The translations under genes were made by a program, and so were the position numbers. Below, piece by piece: positions 26,249-33,391 of a stretch of 64,000 nt of DNA. Source of the stretch: Pedobacter yonginensis (GTDB lineage Bacteria > Bacteroidota > Bacteroidia > Sphingobacteriales > Sphingobacteriaceae); NCBI RefSeq assembly GCF_003173595.1, contig NZ_QGNZ01000003.1, positions 124,001-188,000 on the forward strand. Direction: 5' to 3'. Each line of letters begins with the position of its first letter. The first letter of the stretch is position 1. The notes under the pieces are model-generated. The model searched no databases. It saw only the letters and a program-made list of their open reading frames with translations, and had not been told where the DNA came from.

Positions 26249-28258
26249 TATGTTGATGAGCTCGTCGTACCTACGGTCTTCGTAGCTAATGGTTTTAATA
26301 TTCTCGTTTTTAAGAATTTCATCTGCAATCTTCAACAAATCTGCTGGCATAAACATTTTCCCATTGCTTTGCTTAGAAATTGTGTTGAGCAATTGATGGT
26401 TTGCCGTGGTTTGCTGGTATTCGGTAATTAAAGCATTTACATAAAAACTTCCCGATGCAGTAAACTTTTTCCCACCTAATGAGGTACTGGCAACATAATT
26501 ATAATTTCCTGCTGGCATCGTTCCGGCATCAAGCTGATAACCTTTTTCGGTTTTTGAGAAAATATAATTGAAGATTTTACCAGACTCGTTTTTGACTTGC
26601 AGATTCACCTCTGCTTCATTTACAGGCTCGTAACTTTCGTTATAAAGTGTGCCATTAAACTGAATGGTTTCATTCTCATCATATGCCGATTTGGAAGTAA
26701 ATACCTTAAACCTTCTTTTGTCGTCTTTTACAGAAAGGTATTGAACGGTTTTAGAAATCAAATCAATCAGTGTGGATTGTTCCCCCTCCTGCTGTGCTTC
26801 AGATAATTTCCACCGCCATAAACCTTCCCCCATCAAGTAACCCGCTTTTAGGCCATTATCATTCGTAAAAAACAGCAATGGTTGTTGTGTGCTTACTTTA
26901 CCTATCCGCTGATTTAATACCGATGTAGTACTTGCGTTAAGCGTTAAACGACCAAAGGGAGAAAGCAATGGATCATAAATAGAAAACTGCTTTTTATCTT
27001 GTTCGGATAGGTTAAAGCTCGTAAAGTCATTTGCAACATCTGGAAAAACTTCTTGAATCGAGCCATTTGCAGCACCCAAATTAACCTGATTTTGGATTTG
27101 GTTAAAAGCATTAACATTGGATTGAGCACCAACAATATACCAGATTGGTTTTTTTAAACCACTCATCTTACGCAGAAAACCTGAAGAAATGTTTTGTACA
27201 TCAGGCACTTGATAAAGAACAACTAAATCGAATTTAGTTGGATCTGCCGCATCTAATTCGTCACCAAGTGCCAGTTTAGCTTCATAGTGTTTATTTTGCG
27301 ATATGGCTTCTTTAAGCACGGATAAATCAGGGTGAGGCCCCGCCGAGGCGAGCAATACATTTTGTCTGCCATCTATCACCTCAATATAAAATGTTTGTAC
27401 GTTATTTTTGGTGGTAATTTCGTTTTTAAGCGCCGCTATTTGAATGGTACATTTTTGTATCCCAACTTTTCCGGCATGCAATTTTATCGGAATGGTTTTT
27501 AGAAACGAATTTGAGTTGACGTTGATGTTTTGCTGCCCAACTTTGACCCCGTTTTGATTAACCGTCAGGATTGTGTTTTCTCCCCCACTTTGAAAGGCCT
27601 GAACTTGAACTTCTATCGTAAAATCATCATCTAGGTAAACAATATTATTGTAATTGATATTCGAAATCAACACATCTCTTTTCGGAATGCTATCGCCCAA
27701 AGCAATACTATAAACAGGTGCATTAATTTGCTCAATGTTATAAAGCGGGTTTCCCCCGTGATTGAAAATACCATCTGTAGCCAACACAACTGCGCCTATA
27801 TTCCTATTGGTATATTCATCTCTAACCTTTTGAAAAAAAGCAGAGGCATCGGTGAATTTTCCTTGGTTCTTAAAATCGAATCCATCATTTACTGCATCTC
27901 CAAAATGATAGGTTTTCACCTCGTATCGGTCAGATAACTTATCCACTAAAACCTTTAAATTTCGTTCGTACAATTTCTGATCAAAGCCCAACGCTTTTAC
28001 CTGCCCTACCGAAAGAGAATTGTCTTGCCCTAGTATGATGATGGGTTTATCAGGGGTATAGTTTAATGTTTTAATTAAGGGGGCAAACAATAACCAAGCG
28101 ATTGCGGTAACGGCAATTATTCTGATTGCAGTTAGGCCATAAAGTAATTTCCGCTCAATATTTTTATTTCTTCGGTAAAGCAACCATGCATATAAAATAC
28201 CTAGCGCTAGGCAACCCAGAAAATATAAAATAGAAGCATCAGCAAAAAAGCCTTTCAT
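26174..28258 (-). CDS. Membrane protein with VWA-like domain, function unknown
   Basis: A 694-residue protein with two N-terminal transmembrane helices (about 8-28 and 38-62) and one at the C-terminus (about 669-687, WLFGLILILLSTEWFL). After the second helix comes a VWA-like stretch (PIIILGQDNSLSV, then AVVLATDGIFNHGGNPL near 156-172). A segment resembling a glutamine amidotransferase fold (VLLASAGPHPDLSVLKEAI..., about 295-400) follows, then beta-rich domains. The plan recalls the BatA/BatB-like and 'VWA membrane' proteins of Bacteroidota, which face the periplasm; no catalytic role is clear. Its 3' end is duplicated downstream. Confidence 0.75.
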   Translation of the reverse strand: MKGFFADASILYFLGCLALGILYAWLLYRRNKNIERKLLYGLTAIRIIAVTAIAWLLFAPLIKTLNYTPDKPIIILGQDNSLSVGQVKALGFDQKLYERNLKVLVDKLSDRYEVKTYHFGDAVNDGFDFKNQGKFTDASAFFQKVRDEYTNRNIGAVVLATDGIFNHGGNPLYNIEQINAPVYSIALGDSIPKRDVLISNINYNNIVYLDDDFTIEVQVQAFQSGGENTILTVNQNGVKVGQQNINVNSNSFLKTIPIKLHAGKVGIQKCTIQIAALKNEITTKNNVQTFYIEVIDGRQNVLLASAGPHPDLSVLKEAISQNKHYEAKLALGDELDAADPTKFDLVVLYQVPDVQNISSGFLRKMSGLKKPIWYIVGAQSNVNAFNQIQNQVNLGAANGSIQEVFPDVANDFTSFNLSEQDKKQFSIYDPLLSPFGRLTLNASTTSVLNQRIGKVSTQQPLLFFTNDNGLKAGYLMGEGLWRWKLSEAQQEGEQSTLIDLISKTVQYLSVKDDKRRFKVFTSKSAYDENETIQFNGTLYNESYEPVNEAEVNLQVKNESGKIFNYIFSKTEKGYQLDAGTMPAGNYNYVASTSLGGKKFTASGSFYVNALITEYQQTTANHQLLNTISKQSNGKMFMPADLLKIADEILKNENIKTISYEDRRYDELINIKWLFGLILILLSTEWFLRKRNGEL

Positions 28259-28371
28259 ATTTTATAAAGATGCTAATTTTGTTAATAATCGCAAAGCGGG
28301 TAGAAATTTTCCCTTCGGGAAGATTGGCCCTTTAAGCGGTAATTTATTTAGCTTTACACAAACCAAATTGT

Positions 28372-29106
28372 ATGAAATTTACCTTTTTAATGTTACTTCT
28401 ATGCCTAAGTTTTATGGTTAATGCACAAAATAACTTTAAAGAAACCCAAATTAAATTTGAAAGAGTAGAAAAAGCCTACAATGAGAAATGGGAAGATTTA
28501 GCAAAATTTGTGCATACGGGTGGTTTTGGCAACGATTTTTCCATGTTGATTAATGCCTACAAAACAGAGGGAAAACTTGAAGTTTGGTTAAAAGCAAAAT
28601 CGGCTAAACTATATTCGTTATTTCGCACCTACGATTTCTGCGCCCATTCTGGCACCCTCGGCCCAAAAGTTATTGAGGGCGATGGGCAAACTCCCGAAGG
28701 ATTTTATTACATTAATGTTTTCAACCCGATGAGCAGCTATCATTTATCTCTTGGTTTAAACTACCCAAATACAGTAGATTATGCCAGAACCGGAAAAGAT
28801 AGGAAGACTGGTTCAGACATTTACATTCATGGAGATTGCGTAACCGTAGGCTGCATTCCACTTACTGATGAAAAAATTAAAGAGCTGTATATTTTAGCCG
28901 TAGAAGCCAGAAATTCTGGGCAGGAAAAAATTCCAGTTCATATTTATCCATTCAAAATGACAAATGCAAATTTAAACAAGTATGCCATTAATTTTCCTGC
29001 TCAACTGAGTTTTTGGAAGACTTTGCAGTTGGGCTATTTTGCCTTTGAAAAAAGCAAAACAATGCCAAACATTGAAGAAGTTGATGGGAAGTATAGTGTT
29101 AGATAA
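28372..29106 (+). CDS. L,D-transpeptidase (YafK-like) family protein
   Basis: A 244-residue secreted protein with signal peptide MKFTFLMLLLCLSFMVNA. The YkuD/YafK-type catalytic motif HGDCVTVGC places His153 and Cys161, preceded by GPKVIEGDGQTPEGFYYI as in YafK. Such enzymes form or cut bonds at meso-diaminopimelate in peptidoglycan; YafK (DpaA) removes Braun lipoprotein, which Bacteroidota lack, so here a cross-linking or other editing role is more likely. It is divergent from the VWA-like gene. Confidence 0.88.
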   Translation: MKFTFLMLLLCLSFMVNAQNNFKETQIKFERVEKAYNEKWEDLAKFVHTGGFGNDFSMLINAYKTEGKLEVWLKAKSAKLYSLFRTYDFCAHSGTLGPKVIEGDGQTPEGFYYINVFNPMSSYHLSLGLNYPNTVDYARTGKDRKTGSDIYIHGDCVTVGCIPLTDEKIKELYILAVEARNSGQEKIPVHIYPFKMTNANLNKYAINFPAQLSFWKTLQLGYFAFEKSKTMPNIEEVDGKYSVR

Positions 29107-29160
29107 ATGCAGTTAGTCGAGATTTGTAATCTACATCAAGCATGGATTGAAATCCCATTT
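29107..29160. repeat. Solitary degenerate unit of the hairpin-island repeat
   Basis: AGTTAGTCGAGATTTGTAATCT followed by GGATTGAAATCCCATTT matches the unit tandemly repeated at 2331-3290, with decayed arms. Confidence 0.75.
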
Positions 29161-29162
29161 AC

Positions 29163-29192
29163 AAAAAAAGGTGGAAAGGAACCTTCCACCTT
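29163..29192 (-). terminator. Terminator of fabG
   Basis: On the minus strand GGTGGAAGG pairs with CCTTTCCACC (one bulge) and is followed by seven T. Confidence 0.88.
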
Positions 29193-29215
29193 CAATTACA
29201 TATAATCCTTTTATT

Positions 29216-29959
29216 TTAAAGCATTCCGCCACAAACCGATAGGGTTTGGCCTGTGACATAGGCGCTCATATCAGATGCAAGAAAAACGCAAACATTAGCA
29301 ATATCTTCAGTTTCGCCTGCCCGTTTAAGTGGAATATCTTTTTCCCAGCCCGCAACAACCGCAGGATCTAAAACCTCCGTCATTTCGGTACGTATAAAAC
29401 CTGGCGCAACAACGTTAGCACGTATATTCCTCGAACCCAATTCTTTAGCTACAGATTTCGTGAAACCAATAATACCGGCTTTTGATGCCGCGTAATTGGC
29501 TTGTCCTGCGTTACCCGTAACACCAACCACCGAACTCATGTTGATGAAAACCCCTTTACGCGCTTTCATCATTACTTTTGAGGCAGCCTTAGTTACATTG
29601 AAAATCGATTTCAGGTTGATGTTGATTACATCATCCCAGTTTTCTTCACTCATACGCATAAGCAAACCGTCTTTGGTGATTCCTGCGTTATTTACAACGA
29701 TATCAATTGTTCCGAATTCGGACACAATGTCGTTGATTAACTGTTCGGCCTGATCAAACTTAGATGCATCAGAACGATAACCCTTAACTTTCGTTCCAAA
29801 GCCTTGCAACTCCTGCTCTAATGCTTCACCCTTTTCTACTGATGACAAATACGTAAACGCCACGTTCGCACCTTGCTCGGCAAATTTTTCAGCTATTTTA
29901 CGACCAATACCTTTCGATGCGCCTGTAATTAATGCCGTTTTTCCTTCTAATAATTTCAT
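29216..29959 (-). CDS. fabG: 3-oxoacyl-[acyl-carrier-protein] reductase
   Basis: A 247-residue short-chain dehydrogenase of fatty acid elongation that reduces 3-ketoacyl-ACP with NADPH. TGASKGIG is at 12-19, NNAG at 90-93, and the catalytic residues are Ser142/143, Tyr156 and Lys160 (ANYAASKAG). The end AYVTGQTLSVCGGM is typical of FabG. Length is exactly standard. It lies near no other fatty acid gene, so another reductase of the same family cannot be fully excluded. Confidence 0.9.
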   Translation of the reverse strand: MKLLEGKTALITGASKGIGRKIAEKFAEQGANVAFTYLSSVEKGEALEQELQGFGTKVKGYRSDASKFDQAEQLINDIVSEFGTIDIVVNNAGITKDGLLMRMSEENWDDVININLKSIFNVTKAASKVMMKARKGVFINMSSVVGVTGNAGQANYAASKAGIIGFTKSVAKELGSRNIRANVVAPGFIRTEMTEVLDPAVVAGWEKDIPLKRAGETEDIANVCVFLASDMSAYVTGQTLSVCGGML

Positions 29960-29964
29960 TATGA

Positions 29965-30002
29965 AATGTTGTAAAGTTGAAATATTTTAATGTTGTAAAG
30001 TT
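29965..30002. repeat. 14-bp direct repeat upstream of fabG
   Basis: AATGTTGTAAAGTT occurs at 29965-29978 and 29989-30002, 24 bp apart (about two helical turns), directly upstream of the fabG ATG. On the minus strand each holds TAACTTTAC or CAACTTTAC, close to a -7 box. Confidence 0.6.
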
Positions 30003-30023
30003 ATAATTTAAAGCAATAAAAGA

Positions 30024-30392
30024 TTACGCCTTTTTCTGACTAAGCTGAAAAATGTTTCCTTCAACATCCTCTCCATCACAAAAAATAAAATCTATGCCAT
30101 CGAAAGACTTAACATCTTTCATTTTAACGCTTTTTTCTACAAGTCTTTTTCTAAAACTTACCAAATCATCATCGATACTAAAGACCAATTTTGTATTACT
30201 TTCTACCCTAAACGGCTCCTCATTTCTATAAGGTTCACCAATTCTATGAAAAGCAATCTCCATTCCACCTGCATCAAATACCAACCACTCCCCTTCTATT
30301 TCTTCAACTACAGGGAAGTTAAATATCGATTGATAAAATCCTTTTAATGCTTCAATATTATTACCAAATAAAATGATTCTGCTTAGTTTCAT
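30024..30392 (-). CDS. VOC family (glyoxalase/dioxygenase-fold) protein
   Basis: A 122-residue single-domain protein. The ATG at 30392 gives the natural start MKLSRIILFGNNIEALKGFY of the vicinal-oxygen-chelate fold; the longer reading to 30434 would overlap aguA. The body shows GFYQSIFNFPVVEEIEGEWLVFDAGGMEIAFHRI and a final EGNIFQLSQKK. The metal-binding pattern is incomplete, so the activity is unknown. It starts 11 bp after the aguA stop and is probably co-transcribed. Confidence 0.8.
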   Translation of the reverse strand: MKLSRIILFGNNIEALKGFYQSIFNFPVVEEIEGEWLVFDAGGMEIAFHRIGEPYRNEEPFRVESNTKLVFSIDDDLVSFRKRLVEKSVKMKDVKSFDGIDFIFCDGEDVEGNIFQLSQKKA

Positions 30393-30403
30393 CAAAAAAT
30401 CAA

Positions 30404-31480
30404 TTATACCGCTGGCTCCTGCTGACTCAAGCAATGAAAACTACCCAAACCCCAAATCAAATCTACAGAGTTAACCCCAACAACCTTTCTATCGGGGAAG
30501 CAAGATTGAATAATATCCAAGGCCTTTTGATCGTTTACGTCATCAAAAACAGGAACAACTACAGCCGAATTTGCAATATAGAAATTAGCATAGGATGCTG
30601 GTAATCGAGTATCCTCATAAATCACCGGTGATGGCATAGGCAGTTCCACAATCTTCAAAGCGCGCCCATCCTTTAATTTCATGGCTTTTAAGGCTTCCAG
30701 ATTTTCTTGAAGGAGTAAGTAGTTTTCATCCAGCGGATTGCTTTCCACAACCGTTAAAACGGTATCCTCGTTCACAAAACGAGTAATATCATCAATATGC
30801 CCATCGGTATCATCTCCAACAATGCCATCTCCCAACCACAAAACCTGGTCTTGTCCGTAATATTCAAGTAAATACCGCTCAATTTCGGCTTTGTTCAGAT
30901 GTGGGTTTCTATTCTCATTCAATAAGCAAGCTGTTGTGGTCAAAATCGTTCCAGCACCATTAAATTCAACTGAACCGCCCTCCATTACTAAATCTGGAGC
31001 AAATAAGGGCAAATTGAAATGATTAGCAATTTTTGTTGGAACAACATCATCCAAATCAAACGGAGGATATTTTCCGCCCCAAGCGTTGTAACCCCAATCT
31101 ACAACAGCCTTTTCATTGCCCTTAAGCAAAAATGCAGGCCCGTGATCGCGACACCAAGCATCATTAGTTTCGTTGAAATAGAACTCAACCTGAGTCAAAT
31201 CAGCACCTACTTTTGTTAATTCTGATACCGCAAAAGCCTGCATTTCCTCATCCTTAACGTTGATGCGTACTTTTTCACCCTCGGCAACTATCTTAATAAA
31301 TTCACTGTAAGGTTTGTAAATCTTATCAATTTTCCCAGGCCAGGAGGCTTCCTTATGCGGCCAACTTAACCAAGTGGCTTCATGTTTAATCCATTCAGCT
31401 GGGAAAGAAAATCCCTGTTCTTTTGGCGAATAATCAAATGGATTGATATTTAAATCTTTTCTTGGAGGAAATTGTGACAT
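30404..31480 (-). CDS. aguA: Agmatine deiminase
   Basis: A 358-residue cytoplasmic enzyme of the peptidyl-arginine deiminase fold that converts agmatine to N-carbamoylputrescine. The family motifs WCRDHGPAFL, DWGYNAWG, MEGGSVEFNG, GDDTDGHIDDITRF and the C-terminal nucleophile Cys350 in FHCLSQQEP are all present. The second enzyme of the route, aguB, lies 0.7 kb upstream on the same strand. Confidence 0.95.
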   Translation of the reverse strand: MSQFPPRKDLNINPFDYSPKEQGFSFPAEWIKHEATWLSWPHKEASWPGKIDKIYKPYSEFIKIVAEGEKVRINVKDEEMQAFAVSELTKVGADLTQVEFYFNETNDAWCRDHGPAFLLKGNEKAVVDWGYNAWGGKYPPFDLDDVVPTKIANHFNLPLFAPDLVMEGGSVEFNGAGTILTTTACLLNENRNPHLNKAEIERYLLEYYGQDQVLWLGDGIVGDDTDGHIDDITRFVNEDTVLTVVESNPLDENYLLLQENLEALKAMKLKDGRALKIVELPMPSPVIYEDTRLPASYANFYIANSAVVVPVFDDVNDQKALDIIQSCFPDRKVVGVNSVDLIWGLGSFHCLSQQEPAV

Positions 31481-31493
31481 ATATAATTTTACT

Positions 31494-31564
31494 AGTCCGG
31501 AAGTCGGTTAATCGAGCTCCGAAGGTATTTTTTTATTAGTCCGAAGTCAGTTGTTTGAAGTCGG
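31494..31564. repeat. Short-word repeat cluster (GAAGTCGG), left of a decayed gene
   Basis: AGTCCGGAAGTCGG (31494-31507), AGTCCGAAGTCAG (31538-31550) and GAAGTCGG (31557-31564). The same words appear in reverse complement at 32051-32160 on the other side of the four-helix-bundle pseudogene. Confidence 0.7.
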
Positions 31565-31617
31565 ATCTTATTGTTTATTATTCAGAAAGTGGAAATTTTT
31601 GGCTTTGTTACTGCAAT

Positions 31618-31962
31618 GATTTAATCAGAGCTGAAATCATGATAAGGATTTCTTCGCAAGACTGATAATGTTTGTTAAAAATCACATCATCAATATAACC
31701 TCGTCTCATTGCTAATTGCAAACAATTCACAACTTCCACATCCGATCTCAAAGCATGACGCAAAAACTTTTAAATTCCGGGTTACTCTGTCCTGTACTGC
31801 CTTCAGCAATATTCATTGAAATAGAGTCAGCAGCACGTTTAACTTGAGAGGTCAAAAAAACATAAACTTCATCTTTCGGAAAGGTTTTGGTTATCCTATT
31901 GATCTCATCAGCTAAATCTAAAGCCTTTTGCCAACCTTTAGTTTCTCGAATTTAAAAGCCAT
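31618..31962 (-). pseudogene. Four-helix-bundle (S23/IVP family) protein gene with two frameshifts
   Basis: From the ATG at 31962 the minus strand gives MAFKFEKLKV, loses one T (GTTGG where GTTTGG would give VWQKALDL), then reads WQKALDLADEINRITKTFPK...SQVKRAADSISMNIAEGSTGQSNPEFKSF. It then loses another T in a T tract, and continues LRHALRSDVEVVNCLQLAMRRGYIDD...MISALIKSLQ to TAA at 31620. Repairing both single-base deletions gives the full ~115-residue four-helix-bundle family (23S rRNA intervening-sequence proteins; the same fold as the Avd accessory protein of diversity-generating retroelements). Two independent lesions argue for real decay rather than sequencing error. Confidence 0.85.
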
Positions 31963-32050
31963 ACTCTGTAATCTAATTTGGAAGCGTATATTTCTAATCT
32001 ATACTGAATAGAAACCAAATTAAACACTTTTTAATACCCAAAACAAATCA

Positions 32051-32160
32051 ACTTCAGTTTTTGAACTGTAAACTTCAACTCCAAACTTCAAACTTGGACT
32101 TCGGACACCCAACTCCCGACTTCGGACTTCCAACTCCAGACTCAAGACTCCGGACTTCCC
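32051..32160. repeat. Short-word repeat cluster (GACTTCGGACTTCC), right of the decayed gene
   Basis: A run of near-repeats of ACTTCGGACTTCCAACTCC and AACTCCAAACTTCAAACTT. It is the reverse-complement orientation of the cluster at 31494-31564, so the pseudogene lies between inverted arrays. Confidence 0.7.
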
Positions 32161-32174
32161 CACCCACCTAACCT

Positions 32175-33050
32175 TTAATCGTTATCGATATATCTTTTGG
32201 TAATTGGCTGGTAAGAATCAATTCTACGATCTCTTAAAAACGGCCAATGCTTGCGCATAAAGTCGCTTTGATCTAAATCCAACTCCACAACCTCAGTTTC
32301 CTCTTTATCATGAGAGGCCAAATAAAGCAATTTACCTTGGGCATTAGTTGCGAAGCTTCCCCCCCAAAATTTCATGGTACCATCTTGCTCAAAACCAACA
32401 CGATTTACACTTACTACAGGCACGCCATTGGCTACTGAATGCGAGCGTTGAATGGTTTGCCAAGCATTGTATTGATCTTGGTTGGTTTCCTCGTCTTGAT
32501 CTGTTGCCCAACCAATTGCAGTTGGATAAAACATAATATCAGCGCCCATTAAAGCCGTTATGCGTGATGCTTCAGGATACCATTGATCCCAACAAATTAA
32601 GATGCCAATTTTTGCAAATTTTGTATCGAAAACCTTGTAGCCCAAATCACCAGGTGTGAAATAAAATTTCTCGTAAAAAGCGGGGTCGTCCGGAATGTGC
32701 ATTTTGCGATACTTACCTAAATAAGAACCATCAGCATCTAAAACCGCTGTTGTATTGTGGTATAAGCCCTCCGCCCGTTTTTCAAACAAGGAAGCAATAA
32801 TTACAACACCCAGTTCTTTCGCCACTTCCTGCAAAGCATCAGTTGATGGACCAGGAATTTTTTCAGCTAAATCGAAATTATCATAATCTTCAACATCGCA
32901 GAAATATAACGAAGTAAAAAGCTCCTGCAAGCACACAATTTGAGCACCTTTCGCAGCTGCCTCTCTCACTTTTACAATCGCTTTATCTAAATTTTCCTGC
33001 TTGTTTTTGGTACAAGTCATTTGTACGAGGCCAACTTTTACTTTCTTCAT
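32175..33050 (-). CDS. aguB: N-carbamoylputrescine amidase
   Basis: A 291-residue nitrilase-superfamily enzyme that hydrolyses N-carbamoylputrescine to putrescine, CO2 and ammonia. The catalytic triad is Glu43 (LQELF), Lys116 (YRKMHIPDD) and Cys153 (ILICWDQWYPEA); the CWDQWYPEASR wording is specific for this group. It completes the agmatine route with aguA on the same strand, although a decayed gene and repeats now separate them. Confidence 0.95.
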   Translation of the reverse strand: MKKVKVGLVQMTCTKNKQENLDKAIVKVREAAAKGAQIVCLQELFTSLYFCDVEDYDNFDLAEKIPGPSTDALQEVAKELGVVIIASLFEKRAEGLYHNTTAVLDADGSYLGKYRKMHIPDDPAFYEKFYFTPGDLGYKVFDTKFAKIGILICWDQWYPEASRITALMGADIMFYPTAIGWATDQDEETNQDQYNAWQTIQRSHSVANGVPVVSVNRVGFEQDGTMKFWGGSFATNAQGKLLYLASHDKEETEVVELDLDQSDFMRKHWPFLRDRRIDSYQPITKRYIDND

Positions 33051-33133
33051 GTTTTTAAATCATTGATCTATTGAATGTCATCTCCCCCAAAGTATTGAGA
33101 TCATGGAAAATACACCCATTAAAAATTAATGTG

Positions 33134-33141
33134 CAAAGTTA
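33134..33141 (-). promoter_or_regulatory. Probable promoter -7 box of aguB
   Basis: TAACTTTG on the minus strand matches TAnnTTTG and lies 84 bases upstream of the aguB ATG. The -33 region is not clear. Confidence 0.45.
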
Positions 33142-33189
33142 CTATTTTGTTTAAAAGTAGAACGGCATAATTATGTAATTGTTTTTTAG

Positions 33190-33340
33190 AAAAGCAAAGT
33201 CATAAGCTCGCTTTATGGCCTTCGGGCTATCCGTTATAGCTCTTGCTAACCCTGCACTGCCTTTCCCATTCGGCAAGAGGCTGCCACTGCTATCCCGTTT
33301 ATTGAAAGGAAAATTGTGCTGCTATTTGGGGCTGCAATTG
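33190..33340. repeat. REP-like interspersed element, single copy in this window
   Basis: GCCTTCGGGCTATCCGTTAT and CGGCAAGAGGCTGCCACTGC plus TATCCCG resemble the imperfectly palindromic non-coding elements dispersed in many Bacteroidota genomes. It fills most of the gap between aguB and the SPFH gene. Identification is by recalled resemblance. Confidence 0.5.
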
Positions 33341-33376
33341 TATAAAAGAAAAGACCCCAAATGTTCGGGGTCTTTC
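33341..33376 (-). terminator. Terminator of the SPFH gene
   Basis: On the minus strand AAGACCCC pairs with GGGGTCTT around an 8-nt loop and is followed by TTCTTTT. Confidence 0.9.
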
Positions 33377-33391
33377 TCTATTCAAATTGAT

